From: Opitutia bacterium
Lineage (GTDB): Bacteria; Verrucomicrobiota; Verrucomicrobiia; Opitutales; Opitutaceae
NCBI GenBank assembly: GCA_016190985.1
Contig: JACPPI010000029.1
Coordinates: 18,269-82,268, forward strand
Reading direction: 5' to 3'
DNA: 64,000 nucleotides
Shown here piece after piece: positions 1-8,459 of this stretch. Within the stretch, counting starts at the first letter, position 1, and the number at the start of each line of letters is the position of its first letter. Under the pieces are notes generated by a model. The model saw only the letters and a list, made by a program, of their open reading frames with translations, ran no database searches and was not told the origin of the DNA. The translations under genes and the position numbers were made by a program.

Positions 1-266
<266 letters not shown>

Positions 267-284
267 TTATCGTTAATCAGTGAA

Positions 285-331
285 TGTAGGTTGGGCTTTG
301 TGTCACGCGTCGGGGTAAACTCCGACCCACA
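285..331. repeat. 47-bp palindromic element between sufU and sufS
   Basis: The element begins TGTAGGTTGGG and ends CCGACCCACA, with an inner GCGTCGGGGT/ACTCCGAC core, so it can fold into an imperfect hairpin in either strand. It fills most of the sufU-sufS gap. It belongs to the general class of dispersed extragenic palindromes found elsewhere in this window, but no second copy of this family was seen here. Confidence 0.6.
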
Positions 332-334
332 GTT

Positions 335-790
335 TCAATCGGAGGTTCTTTCTGTAGTCACCGGCGTGGCGTCGCCCTTGGCGGCGTTGAGTGCGGCGTG
401 CCAGCCGAGCGTGGCGCATTTGATGCGGGCGGGGAATTGGTGGACGCCGGCAAGCGCGGCGAGGTCGGACATGTCGTCCTCGGCGACCTTCCCGGTGGTC
501 ACCATCTTGTGGAGTCCGGCGTAGATGGCCTCGGCCTCGGCGATGGTCCGACCCTTGAGGTTGAGGGTCATGAGCGAGGCGCTGGCCTGGGAGATGGCGC
601 AGCCGCTGCCCTGGAAGCTGACGTCGGCGATGCGGTCGCCCTCGAGCTTCACGTAAACGGTGATCTGGTCGCCGCACATGGGGTTGTTGCCGGAGCCGAC
701 GCGGTTGGCCGCGGGCAGCACCGAGTAGTTCCGCGGGCGGCGGTTGTGGTCGAGGATGACGGACTGGTAGAGCTCGGTGAGGTCGTGCAT
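335..790 (-). CDS. sufU: Fe-S cluster assembly protein SufU
   Basis: The protein has 151 residues, the usual SufU length. The track ORF starts further upstream, but MHDLTELYQSVILDHNRRPRNY at 790 is the normal family start. The three zinc/cluster cysteines are present in MCGDQ, GCAIS and KCATLGW, and the insertion between the second and third cysteine separates SufU from IscU. In SufU systems this protein accepts the persulfide from SufS. It lies directly upstream of sufS on the same strand. The 151 bp upstream of its start hold no gene; they include a short hairpin (GCCGAGggtggaaCTCGGC) near 868. Confidence 0.93.
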   Translation of the reverse strand: MHDLTELYQSVILDHNRRPRNYSVLPAANRVGSGNNPMCGDQITVYVKLEGDRIADVSFQGSGCAISQASASLMTLNLKGRTIAEAEAIYAGLHKMVTTGKVAEDDMSDLAALAGVHQFPARIKCATLGWHAALNAAKGDATPVTTERTSD

Positions 791-941
791 CGGCCGGAAA
801 GTGAAGGGCGAGGCTACGCCGGCACGCGCGTTTGGCAAACAGAGTTTCGGGCATAACGATCTGTGCCGAGGGTGGAACTCGGCCTCTGGACGGGTTTTCA
901 GAGCGAGCGACAGAGCAACGCGTCTGGAGGCCGCGTTCACC

Positions 942-2999
942 TCACTCCGGCGGCAGGGGCGGGGCGGTCAGGCCGGTGGGCGGGGGCACGACCTCGAGCA
1001 CGCGGGCGATGAGCCGGCGGACGCGCACGACGCCGACGATGCGGCGGCCGGTCTTGTCGGCCACGACGGGGATGGTCTTGAAGCCGTGCTCGCGGAAGGC
1101 GGACGCCGCGACGAGGGCGCTGTCGGTGGCGGCGAGTGCGACGGGGTCCTTCTTCATGAAGTCGGCGAGCGGGGTTTCGGGTTTCACGCCGCTGTTCTGG
1201 GCTCGGAGCAGGTCGGTCAGCGTGATCATGCCGTCGAGCCGCGCGCCGTCGGGCGAGACGAAGAAGAAGTCGGACGGGTGCCGGGCGAACTGGTGGGTGA
1301 CCTCGAAGAGCGAGTCGGTGGGCTTGAGCAGCGGGGTGGGGGCCGGGTCGATGAACTCCGCCAGTTGGAACTGCCGCAGGGCGGCGAGCACGGCGGGGCG
1401 CTCCTGCCAGGCGGCGGAGGAACGGCGGGTGATGGCGGCGGTGAGCGCGGCGCGGAGCGGCGCGAGGGACTTGGAGATGGTGGTGAAGACGTTGCGGCCC
1501 ATGACGACGACACCGACGGGCGTGCGGGCCCGGACCGAGGCGGCACGCGGCTGGTTGCTGAGCAGCGCCTGCTCGCCGAAGAAGTTGCCCACGCCGAGCG
1601 TGGCGATGACCTCGCCCTCGGGTTTCTCGGGCGAGGCGCGCACGATCTCCACCTCGCCCGACTCGATGACGTAGAAGCCCGACGGCGGCTCGCCCTGCTT
1701 GATGATGTAGTCGCCCGGCTCGTAGTGCGCGTGCGAGACGCGCTCGGTGACGTCGGTCTTGATGCAGCTGAGGTCGCGGGGGAAGATGAGCAACCAGGCC
1801 CAATCGAAGCCGACCTGCACGCGGCGCGACCACGACGGGAGTTTGAAAAGATAGACGCCGCGCCAGGCGAACCAGGCGAGGAAGCCGGAGAGCCTGAAGC
1901 CAAACATCTCGGCCACGGCGCTGTGACCGCCGATGGAGCAGAGCTGGCCGAGCACCTTGAAGGAGAACGGACGCGTGGGCTCGCCCGCGAGGGTGCGGAC
2001 GATGTTGGCGGCGCACTGCCGGCCCTGCCGCTCGGCGAACTGGCCGGTGGGCGGCGAGGGCTGGGCGTCGTGGGCGTTGAGGATGTTGGCGCAGTCGCCG
2101 ATGGCCCAGGCGTTGGCGCGGCCGCGCAGCCGCATGTCGGTCTCGGTGAGGATGCGGCCTTTTTCCTTGGGCGTGTCGAGCCGGTCGACGACCGGCGCGG
2201 TGGTGCTGCCGATGGTGCAGACGATGGTGCCGCCGCGCACGAAGCCGTCCTTCAGGCCCACGCCCTCGCCGGTGGCGAGCATCACGCGGGCGTTGAGCCG
2301 CATGGTGACGCCGGCCTGCTCCATTTTCTTCCGGGCGAACTCGCGGAGCTGCGGGCTGATCTCGGGCAGCAACTGGTCGCGCGAGTGGATGAGCGTGACG
2401 GTGACATCCTCGGCGCTGATCTTGGAATAGAACCGCAGGCTGGAGCGGACGAGGTCGTTGATCTCGCCGGCGGTCTCGACGCCGCTGTAGCCGCCGCCCA
2501 CGACGACGAAGGACAGATACCAGCGCCGCTTCACCGGGTCGTCGCAGACCTCGGCCTTTTCCATCGAGGAGAGGATGTGGGTGCGCAGGACGGCGGCGTC
2601 GCCGACGGTTTTCAGGGGGAACGCGTGGTCCGCCATGCCGGGCACGACGTTGAGGTTGGAGATGTTGCCGCAGGCGATGACCACGTGGTCGTAGTCGAGG
2701 TGGCGCGGCTGGCCGTCGTGGCTCTCGAATTCGATGCGGCTGCCGGCGAGGTCGACATTGCGGACCTCCTCGGTGCGGCACTGGACGCGCGGCAGGAGCT
2801 GGCGCAGGGGGACGATGACATCGTCGAGGCTCAGCGACGAGCCGACGGCATCGGCCAGCAACGGGCTGAAGACGAGGTGGTTTTCCTTGTTGAAGAGGAC
2901 CAGCTCCGCGTCGCCGCCGCGCAGGTGCGCGGACAGGGTCTGGGCACACTTCACCCCGCCGAAGCCTCCGCCGATGATGACAATGCGTTTTGCAGGCAT
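942..2999 (-). CDS. NDH-2-type NADH dehydrogenase fused to cNMP-binding and CBS domains
   Basis: The protein has 685 residues starting MPAKRIVIIGGGFGG; the longer track ORF runs back through the tRNA and is not used. Residues 1-400 are a type II NADH:quinone oxidoreductase: FAD-binding GGGFGG at 10-15, NAD-binding VVVGGGYSG at 165-173, the second FAD motif WAIGDCA at 298-304, and a hydrophobic membrane-associating stretch near 368-400. Residues about 405-510 form a cyclic nucleotide-binding fold (YEPGDYIIKQGE, FGEQALL, RAASVRA). Residues about 550-670 look like a CBS pair (DFFFVSPDGARLDGMITLTDL, FKTIPVVAD). NDH-2 oxidises NADH and reduces quinone without proton pumping; the added domains suggest control by a nucleotide ligand, which is inference. 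It lies on the opposite strand from the complex I operon and shares orientation with sufU-sufS. Confidence 0.85.
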   Translation of the reverse strand: MPAKRIVIIGGGFGGVKCAQTLSAHLRGGDAELVLFNKENHLVFSPLLADAVGSSLSLDDVIVPLRQLLPRVQCRTEEVRNVDLAGSRIEFESHDGQPRHLDYDHVVIACGNISNLNVVPGMADHAFPLKTVGDAAVLRTHILSSMEKAEVCDDPVKRRWYLSFVVVGGGYSGVETAGEINDLVRSSLRFYSKISAEDVTVTLIHSRDQLLPEISPQLREFARKKMEQAGVTMRLNARVMLATGEGVGLKDGFVRGGTIVCTIGSTTAPVVDRLDTPKEKGRILTETDMRLRGRANAWAIGDCANILNAHDAQPSPPTGQFAERQGRQCAANIVRTLAGEPTRPFSFKVLGQLCSIGGHSAVAEMFGFRLSGFLAWFAWRGVYLFKLPSWSRRVQVGFDWAWLLIFPRDLSCIKTDVTERVSHAHYEPGDYIIKQGEPPSGFYVIESGEVEIVRASPEKPEGEVIATLGVGNFFGEQALLSNQPRAASVRARTPVGVVVMGRNVFTTISKSLAPLRAALTAAITRRSSAAWQERPAVLAALRQFQLAEFIDPAPTPLLKPTDSLFEVTHQFARHPSDFFFVSPDGARLDGMITLTDLLRAQNSGVKPETPLADFMKKDPVALAATDSALVAASAFREHGFKTIPVVADKTGRRIVGVVRVRRLIARVLEVVPPPTGLTAPPLPPE

Positions 3000-3077
3000 G
3001 GGGTGGTGCGAGGCCAGTGTGCCCCGGGCTATTCCCAAGGCAATACGCGGTTGGGCTACTCCACGGTCATGTGTGAG

Positions 3078-3138
3078 GCCCTCCTTCGCCAAGGCTTCAG
3101 CCGTCACCCTGCGGGCTATGGCTGACGAGACGGAGGGC
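3078..3138. repeat. Palindromic element upstream of the NDH-2 fusion gene
   Basis: The arms GCCCTCCTTCGCC and GACGGAGGGC, plus inner CTTCAGCC/GGCTATGGCTG, make an imperfect inverted repeat. A related string (CATCCTCCTTCGCCC...GGGCTACGGCGGA) occurs inside the 5' part of rarA at about 25645, so this looks like a dispersed family. Confidence 0.5.
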
Positions 3139-3142
3139 AGTT

Positions 3143-3163
3143 TTCTTTCGGTTCCCGAAAGAA
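3143..3163 (-). terminator. Hairpin immediately 3' of tRNA-Ser
   Basis: A perfect 9-bp stem (TTCTTTCGG / CCGAAAGAA) with a 3-nt loop starts three bases after the encoded CCA of the tRNA. It could end the tRNA transcript or mark processing. No T-run follows, so a classical intrinsic terminator is not proven. Confidence 0.4.
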
Positions 3164-3166
3164 GGC

Positions 3167-3256
3167 TGGCGGAGAGGGGGGGATTCGAACCCCCGATAGC
3201 CTTGCGGCTATACGTGCTTTCCAAGCACGCGCATTCGACCACTCTGCCACCTCTCC
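3167..3256 (-). tRNA. tRNA-Ser (anticodon GGA)
   Basis: On the minus strand the sequence folds as a class II tRNA. The 7-bp acceptor is GGAGAGG/CCTCTCC with discriminator G and an encoded CCA. The anticodon arm is CGTGC-TTGGAAA-GCACG with anticodon GGA. There is a long variable arm (ATAGCCGCAAGGCTAT), and the T arm is GGGGGTTCGAATCCCCC. The long variable arm and G73 fit serine; the anticodon reads UCC/UCU codons. Confidence 0.95.
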
Positions 3257-3401
3257 GTGTTCGCGAAAGGGTCGAGTTAAGTTAATAGTCGCCGCTGCGG
3301 TCAACGGTAATTCCCCGCCGGAAATTTTCTCCGCAATAAGGCCGAAAGCGCCTTGCGTGAGGGGGGTGCGGTGGTAGCTTGGGTCGATTTTTTACACGCC
3401 C

Positions 3402-3911
3402 ATGGTCAACGCCAACCCGGAGCTCGCCTATAACAGCAAAATCGAGGGTGACATCACCGTCACCCGGGCCGATGCCGCGATCAACTGGCTGCGGACAAAC
3501 TCCATGTGGCCGATGCCAATGGGCCTGGCCTGCTGTGCGATCGAGCTGATGGCTTCGGCCGCCAGCCGGTTCGACATCGCCCGCTTCGGGGCCGAGGTCA
3601 TGCGCTTCTCCCCCCGCCAGTCGGACTGCATGATCGTGGCCGGCACCGTCACCTACAAGATGGCCCCGGTGGTCCGGCGCATCTATGACCAGATGGCCGC
3701 CCCGAAATGGGTCATCGCGATGGGGGCCTGCGCCAGTTCGGGCGGCATGTATCGGAGCTACGCCACCCTGCAGGGTGTCGACCGCATCATCCCGGTGGAT
3801 GTCTACATCAGCGGCTGTCCGCCGCGCCCCGAGGCCCTGCTCGACGCCCTCATGAAGTTGCAAACCAAGGTGCGCGGCGAGCGCTCCTGCGCAAAACTCC
3901 TCAGCGCCTGA
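3402..3911 (+). CDS. nuoB: NADH-quinone oxidoreductase subunit B
   Basis: This 169-residue subunit holds cluster N2, the last Fe-S centre before quinone in complex I. The four ligand cysteines are visible: the tandem pair in LACCAIELM, then [10 protein letters not shown] and [13 protein letters not shown]. It opens the nuo operon in this window. The 145 bp between the tRNA and this start contain no nuoA, although nuoA precedes nuoB in most bacterial operons. The next gene, nuoC, starts 16 bp after its stop. Confidence 0.97.
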   Translation: MVNANPELAYNSKIEGDITVTRADAAINWLRTNSMWPMPMGLACCAIELMASAASRFDIARFGAEVMRFSPRQSDCMIVAGTVTYKMAPVVRRIYDQMAAPKWVIAMGACASSGGMYRSYATLQGVDRIIPVDVYISGCPPRPEALLDALMKLQTKVRGERSCAKLLSA

Positions 3912-3927
3912 CGACTCCGCTGCGCGC

Positions 3928-4548
3928 ATGACCACCGACGTCGACCTTCCGACCGCCGTCAGCCGGCAATTCCCCTCGGCCGCGCCGCGTCCGAGCCTGG
4001 ACTGCCCGGCTTTCAACGTCCCGGCCGGCGAGGCCCTCGCGCTGCTGCAATACCTGCGCGACGCCCAAGCTTGCGATTTCCTGATGGACCTGACCGCGAT
4101 CGACGGGAGCGCCGGGCAATCCCCGCGCTTCACCGTGGTCTGGCACCTCTATTCCAGCACCAAGCACACCTACGTCCGCGTCGCGGCCCCCTGCGCCACC
4201 GACGCCGAGCCGGCGATGCCGACCGCCACGCGCCTGTGGGCGGGGGCCGACTGGCACGAGCGCGAGGTCTACGACATGTTTGGCATCAAGTTCACCGGCC
4301 ACCCCGACCTGCGCCGCATCCTGATGTGGGACGCCTATCCGTATTTCCCGCTCCGCAAGGAATTCCCGCTCGCCGGACTGCCGACCGAGATGTCCGACGC
4401 CGACATCAACGCCGAGACCGGCGTGGGCGTCATCTCCGCCCCGATGGCCGGCGGGCCGTTCGTGGCCACCCCGGGCGAGCCGATGAGCGCCGCCGAGCCG
4501 CGCGCCAAGGACGAGGCGTGGAACGAAAAAAAGGAGAAGCCAGAATGA
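3928..4548 (+). CDS. nuoC: NADH-quinone oxidoreductase subunit C
   Basis: The protein has 206 residues and is the 30-kDa-type peripheral arm subunit. The family signature is clear in the middle: GADWHEREVYDMFGIKFTGHPDLRRILM followed by YPLRKEFPL-type sequence (FPLRKEFPLAGL). It contacts NuoD and NuoB near the quinone site but binds no cofactor. It is a separate gene rather than a NuoCD fusion. The charged C-terminal tail (about residues 165-206) is longer than the conserved core. Its stop overlaps the start of the next small ORF as ATGA. Confidence 0.95.
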   Translation: MTTDVDLPTAVSRQFPSAAPRPSLDCPAFNVPAGEALALLQYLRDAQACDFLMDLTAIDGSAGQSPRFTVVWHLYSSTKHTYVRVAAPCATDAEPAMPTATRLWAGADWHEREVYDMFGIKFTGHPDLRRILMWDAYPYFPLRKEFPLAGLPTEMSDADINAETGVGVISAPMAGGPFVATPGEPMSAAEPRAKDEAWNEKKEKPE

Positions 4549-4799
4549 GCAATGGGCATGAAGAGATGATTTTGGAATTAGCACGGAAACTGAAAGCAGC
4601 ACACGTTTCTTACCGAGAACATGTCACGCTTCCGCATGCATACAATTCGACCACCAAGCACCTGCCAAAAGAGCACATTGGAGAGTTCTGGATCGAGATG
4701 GCGCAAAGCGTGATCGATTATGATCTAAGTCTGAAGCGTAGCTGGTCCGCTAATGCGGGCGACTTGAAAGGTAATCCGGAAGGCGAGAAACCCGAGTAA
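4545..4799 (+). CDS. Small unknown protein between nuoC and nuoD
   Basis: The 84-residue ORF starts MSNGHEEMILELARKLKAAH. Its ATG overlaps the nuoC stop (ATGA) and its TAA is followed directly by the nuoD start, so it is translationally embedded in the operon. The DNA is visibly poorer in GC than nuoC and nuoD and uses many A/T-ending codons, suggesting separate acquisition. The sequence is soluble and mostly helical by composition, with no signal peptide or membrane segment. It is not a known Nuo subunit that I recognise. The tight overlaps at both ends argue that it is really translated. Confidence 0.65.
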   Translation: MSNGHEEMILELARKLKAAHVSYREHVTLPHAYNSTTKHLPKEHIGEFWIEMAQSVIDYDLSLKRSWSANAGDLKGNPEGEKPE

Positions 4800-4800
4800 C

Positions 4801-6033
4801 ATGGCCGCCGATTTCTCATTTCCCGATGCCGCCGCGAAGGCCGCGACTCTCCCCAAGGAGTTCGACTCGGAAAAGATGTCGCTCTCGATGGGCCCGTCGC
4901 ACCCGTCCACCCATGGCGTGCTGCGCATCCAGTTCGAGCTCGACGGCGAGATGGTGACCAAGGCCGACCCGGTCATCGGCTACCTGCACCGGGGGGACGA
5001 GAAGATCGCCGAGAACATGACCTACAACCAGTTCGTGCCCTACACGGACCGCCTGGACTACATCGCCCCGCTGGCGAACAACATGGCCTACGCCATCGCG
5101 GTCGAGCGCCTGGCCGGCCTCGAGGTGCCGGCCCGCTGCCAGGCGATCCGCGTCCTCACCGCCGAGATGGCGCGGGTGTCGTCGCACCTGATGGGCCTCG
5201 GCGCCTACGGCATCGATGTGGGCGCGTGGACCGTGTTCATGTATTGCTTCGAGGAGCGCGAGAAACTCTACAAGCTCTTCGAGGAGCTGACCGGCGCCCG
5301 CTTCACCACCAGCTACACCCGCATCGGCGGCCTGCAACGGGACGTGCCCGCCGGCTGGACGCGAAAGGTGGACGCGTTCTGCGACCAGTTCCTGCCGATC
5401 CTCGAGGAGATCCTCTCGCTGCTCTCGCGCAACAAGATCTTCCTCGACCGCACGGTCGACATCGGCGTCATCTCGCCGGCCGACGCCGTCGCCTACGGCC
5501 TGACCGGCCCGAACCTGCGCGGCTCCGGCGTGCCGAACGATCTCCGCAAGGACCGGCCTTATTCCGGCTACGGGCAATACGAGTTCGACGTGCCCGTCGG
5601 CTCGAAGGGCGACTGCTACGACCGCTACCTCTGCCGTGGCGAGGAGATGAAGCAGTCCGTCCGCATCATCCGGCAGATCGTGAAGAATTTCCCGGGCGGC
5701 GACTGGTATGCGAAGGACGCGCGCAAGATCTTCGCCCCGCCGAAGGACAAGGTGCTCACCTCGATGGAGGAGCTGATCAACAACTTCATGATCGTGACCG
5801 AGGGCCCGCAGATGCCGGCCGGCGAGGTCTACTTCGAGGCCGAGAACCCGAAGGGCGTGCTCGGCTTCTACATCGTGAGCAAGGGCGGCGGCGTGCCCTA
5901 CCGCCTGAAGATCCGCAGCCCCTCGTTCTGCAATCTGTCCATCCTGCCCAAGCTCTGCGTCGGCCATCTCGTGTCCGACGTCGTCTCCATCCTCGGCTCG
6001 CTCGACTTCGTCATGGGCGAGTGCGACCGGTGA
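4801..6033 (+). CDS. nuoD: NADH-quinone oxidoreductase subunit D
   Basis: The 410-residue 49-kDa-type subunit forms the quinone-reduction cavity with NuoB. Family motifs are clear: SMGPSHPSTHGVLRI near residue 30, the GYLHRGDEKIAE stretch, RVSSHLMGLGAYGIDVGAWT, and the C-terminal DVVSILGSLDFVMGECDR. Length matches the family. It starts two bases after the preceding small ORF. A 142-bp gap holding a large palindrome separates it from nuoE. Confidence 0.97.
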   Translation: MAADFSFPDAAAKAATLPKEFDSEKMSLSMGPSHPSTHGVLRIQFELDGEMVTKADPVIGYLHRGDEKIAENMTYNQFVPYTDRLDYIAPLANNMAYAIAVERLAGLEVPARCQAIRVLTAEMARVSSHLMGLGAYGIDVGAWTVFMYCFEEREKLYKLFEELTGARFTTSYTRIGGLQRDVPAGWTRKVDAFCDQFLPILEEILSLLSRNKIFLDRTVDIGVISPADAVAYGLTGPNLRGSGVPNDLRKDRPYSGYGQYEFDVPVGSKGDCYDRYLCRGEEMKQSVRIIRQIVKNFPGGDWYAKDARKIFAPPKDKVLTSMEELINNFMIVTEGPQMPAGEVYFEAENPKGVLGFYIVSKGGGVPYRLKIRSPSFCNLSILPKLCVGHLVSDVVSILGSLDFVMGECDR

Positions 6034-6037
6034 TGAC

Positions 6038-6167
6038 AGTAGCGAGCATCGAGTAGCGAGTAGTGAGCATGATCAAACCAAACACAGTCACCAATCTTCA
6101 CCCGCTCAGCGGAGTTTCGCGGCTGGCCTTTCTTCTGCTCGCTAGCCGCTACTCGCTACCCGCTACT
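6038..6167. repeat. Long inverted repeat between nuoD and nuoE
   Basis: The left arm (6038-6069, AGTAGCGAGCATCGAGTAGC...) and right arm (6136-6167, TGCTCGCTAGCCGCTACTCG...) are close reverse complements. They are themselves built from reiterated AGTAGCGAG units. The loop is about 66 nt. The element fills the whole nuoD-nuoE gap and would form a stable structure in the operon mRNA. Confidence 0.7.
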
Positions 6168-6175
6168 TCCCAGCG

Positions 6176-6670
6176 ATGAATCTCAAGCCCGCCACGCTCC
6201 AGCAGATCGACGAGGTCATCACCCATTATCCGGTGAAGCGCAGCGCCGCGCTGCCGCTGCTGCACCTGGTGCAGGAGGACGCCGGCTGGATCTCCCCCGA
6301 GGCCATGGAGTGGATCGCGCAAAAACTCGGGCTGCAGCCGATCAACGTCTACGAGCTGGTCACCTTCTACCCGATGTTCCGGCAAAAACCGATCGGCCGC
6401 CGCCACATCAAGGTCTGCCGCACGCTCTCGTGCGCGCTCACGGGCGGCTACAAGGTGTGCGAGCAGTTTCAGCGGGAGTTCGGCTGCCATACCGGCGGGG
6501 TCTCGGCCGACGGCGAGGTGACGGTTGATTTTGTCGAGTGCCTGGCGAGCTGCGGCACCGGCCCGGTGGTCATGATCGACGACGACCTCCACGAGAAAGT
6601 CGATGCCGCCAAGGTGAAGGCCTTGAGCGACCAAATCAGAACCGCGGCCTCCGGCCGCCCGGCCCCATGA
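6176..6670 (+). CDS. nuoE: NADH-quinone oxidoreductase subunit E
   Basis: The 164-residue 24-kDa-type subunit is part of the NADH-dehydrogenase module and carries a [2Fe-2S] cluster (N1a). The thioredoxin-like cluster domain shows KVCRTLSCALTGGYKVCEQF and VEC-LASCGTGPVVMIDDDLHEKV, giving four ligand cysteines. The N-terminal helical region (YPVKRSAALPLLHLVQEDAGWIS) is typical. The stop overlaps the next gene's ATG. Confidence 0.96.
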   Translation: MNLKPATLQQIDEVITHYPVKRSAALPLLHLVQEDAGWISPEAMEWIAQKLGLQPINVYELVTFYPMFRQKPIGRRHIKVCRTLSCALTGGYKVCEQFQREFGCHTGGVSADGEVTVDFVECLASCGTGPVVMIDDDLHEKVDAAKVKALSDQIRTAASGRPAP

Positions 6671-6990
6671 AGAAACACCGCATCCTCAGCGTCCCGCCGA
6701 TCCGCTTCGGCATCGTGCTCGCCCTGATCAACGGCTTCGCCGGCATGATCCTGGCCCCGCTCCTCCTCATCACGCTCGGCATCGCGTTCACCGCCACGGA
6801 AAGCGGCGTCGTGATTGTGCCCAAGATTTTCCCGACCGTCCCCTGGTTCCTCGCCGGCGGCCTGGCCATCTTCACGCCTGTCATCAACGCCGTCGGCGGC
6901 TTCCTCGCCGGCGTGCTCATCGCCACGGTCTACAATTTCTCCGCCCGCTGGACGGGCGGCATCGAGATCGTCCTCGACGAGAAGCCCTGA
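6667..6990 (+). CDS. Small two-helix membrane protein between nuoE and nuoF
   Basis: The 107-residue protein overlaps the nuoE stop as ATGA and ends 3 bp before nuoF, so it is embedded in the operon. Two long hydrophobic segments (about residues 14-40 and 56-85) flank a short loop. The sequence VVIVPKIFPTVPWFLAGG and the C-terminal ARWTGGIEIVLDE suggest a small integral membrane protein with a cytosolic tail. It lacks the acidic and proline features of NuoA and is not a recognised complex I subunit. I do not know its function; a role in assembly or the membrane arm is only a guess from position. Confidence 0.75.
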   Translation: MKKHRILSVPPIRFGIVLALINGFAGMILAPLLLITLGIAFTATESGVVIVPKIFPTVPWFLAGGLAIFTPVINAVGGFLAGVLIATVYNFSARWTGGIEIVLDEKP

Positions 6991-6993
6991 CCC

Positions 6994-8352
6994 ATGCCCG
7001 CCCCGCAACAACGCCGCCTGATCTTCGCCCACATCGACGAGCCGGGCTACAGCAACGACCTCGCGTGCTACCTCCGGCACGGCGGCTACGCGGTCATGAA
7101 GCAGGCGTTCGCGCGCAAGCCCGAGGAGCTGATCGACGAGGTGAAGAAATCCGGCCTGCGCGGCCGGGGCGGCGCGGGTTTCCCCTGCGGCGTCAAATGG
7201 ACCCTCGTCGACCGCAAGAGCGGCAAGCCGATCTACCTCATCGTCAACGCCGACGAGTCCGAGCCCGGCACCTTCAAGGACCGTTGCATCATCCACCAGG
7301 ACCCGCACCAGCTCATCGAGGGCACGATGATCTCCTGTTTCGCGAACAACGTGAAGCAGGCCTACATCTACATCCGCGGCGAGATGCCGCACGGCGCGCG
7401 CATCCTGGAAAAAGCCATCGCCGAGGCCCGCGCGGCCAACCTTGTCGGCCAAAACATCCTCGGGTCGAACTACAGCTGCGAGATCTATGTCCACCGCGGC
7501 GCCGGCGCCTACATCTGCGGCGAGGAGACCGGCCTGATCGAGTCGCTCGAGGGCAAGCGCGCCCACCCGCGCATCAAGCCGCCGTATTTCCCCGCCGTGC
7601 TCGGCCTCTACCAGTGCCCGACCATCGTCAACAACGTCGAGACCCTCTGCCACGTGAAGCACATCGCCGACATGGGCGGCGAGGCCTACACCAAGATCGG
7701 CACGCCCAACAACACCGGCACGCGCATCTTCTGCGTCTCCGGCCATGTGCAGCGTCCGGGCCACTACGAGTTCGAGTGCGGCAGGATCACGCTGGGCCAG
7801 TTGCTCAACGACGTCTGCGGCGGCCCGCGGCCCGGCCGCACCTTCAAGGCCGTCATCCCCGGCGGCTCGTCGGCCAAGATCATGCGCTTCGGCGAGCGCT
7901 ACAAGGGCAAGCGCAAGGTCGGCGCCGAGATGGTGGACTACGACTGGGGCGTCGAGGATGTCCCGATGGACTTCGATTCGCTCGGCATGATCGGCACGAT
8001 GGGCGGCTCCGGCGGCGTCATCGTGATGGACGACTCGGTCAACATGGTCGAGGCGCTGGCCAACATCAACGCGTTCTACTCGCACGAGAGCTGCGGCCAG
8101 TGCACGCCCTGCCGCGAGGGCTCGCTGTGGATGAAGAAGATCACCACGCGCATGGTCCACGGCGACGCGCGCGAGCAGGACGCCGCCCTGCTCAAGGGCG
8201 TGGCCGACCAGATCCCCGGCCGCACCATCTGCGCCTTCGGCGAGGCCTGCTCGTGGCCCACCCAGAGCTTCCTCGCGAAGTTCGGCGACGAGTTCAAAAA
8301 CTACCACGAGATGAAGAAGACCGCGGCACCCTCGGCCGCCCCGCTCATCTGA
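6994..8352 (+). CDS. nuoF: NADH-quinone oxidoreductase subunit F
   Basis: The 452-residue 51-kDa-type subunit binds NADH and FMN and carries cluster N3. Visible motifs are the FMN/NADH-site glycine-rich GLRGRGGAGFPCGVKW, NADESEPGTFKDR, GAGAYICGEETGLIESLEG, and the [4Fe-4S] ligands ESCGQCTPCREGS with a distant C-terminal cysteine in GRTICAFGEACSWP. Length and order are normal. It starts 3 bp after the small membrane ORF. Confidence 0.97.
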   Translation: MPAPQQRRLIFAHIDEPGYSNDLACYLRHGGYAVMKQAFARKPEELIDEVKKSGLRGRGGAGFPCGVKWTLVDRKSGKPIYLIVNADESEPGTFKDRCIIHQDPHQLIEGTMISCFANNVKQAYIYIRGEMPHGARILEKAIAEARAANLVGQNILGSNYSCEIYVHRGAGAYICGEETGLIESLEGKRAHPRIKPPYFPAVLGLYQCPTIVNNVETLCHVKHIADMGGEAYTKIGTPNNTGTRIFCVSGHVQRPGHYEFECGRITLGQLLNDVCGGPRPGRTFKAVIPGGSSAKIMRFGERYKGKRKVGAEMVDYDWGVEDVPMDFDSLGMIGTMGGSGGVIVMDDSVNMVEALANINAFYSHESCGQCTPCREGSLWMKKITTRMVHGDAREQDAALLKGVADQIPGRTICAFGEACSWPTQSFLAKFGDEFKNYHEMKKTAAPSAAPLI

Positions 8353-8358
8353 TCTTTT

Positions 8359-8441
8359 CAACCACGAATGGACACGAATACACACGAATCAAGCGAGACC
8401 AGGAAGGCATCCCTGACCCATTCGTGTCTCTTCGTGGTTTC
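8359..8441. repeat. Inverted repeat between nuoF and nuoG
   Basis: The left arm AACCACGAATGGACACGAAT (from about 8359) pairs with the right arm ATTCGTGTCTCTTCGTGGTTT (ends 8441). The arms contain a reiterated ACACGAAT unit. Similar ACCACGGAT-type arms recur at 11564, 14926, 46132, 55994 and 63757, so this is a dispersed family or set of related families. Confidence 0.7.
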
Positions 8442-8459
8442 TAATCCTTCTTTCCAGAG

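Noticed and set aside
777-3125. 782-residue plus-strand ORF opposite the NDH-2 gene
   Set aside because: It is Gly/Ala/Asp/Arg-rich with no fold, and is the antisense shadow of a clearly recognised NDH-2 fusion; high GC makes such long open frames common here.
6667-6990. Small membrane ORF as the missing nuoA
   Set aside because: It has two hydrophobic segments and lacks the conserved Glu, Pro-Gly and FDxE-type features of NuoA.
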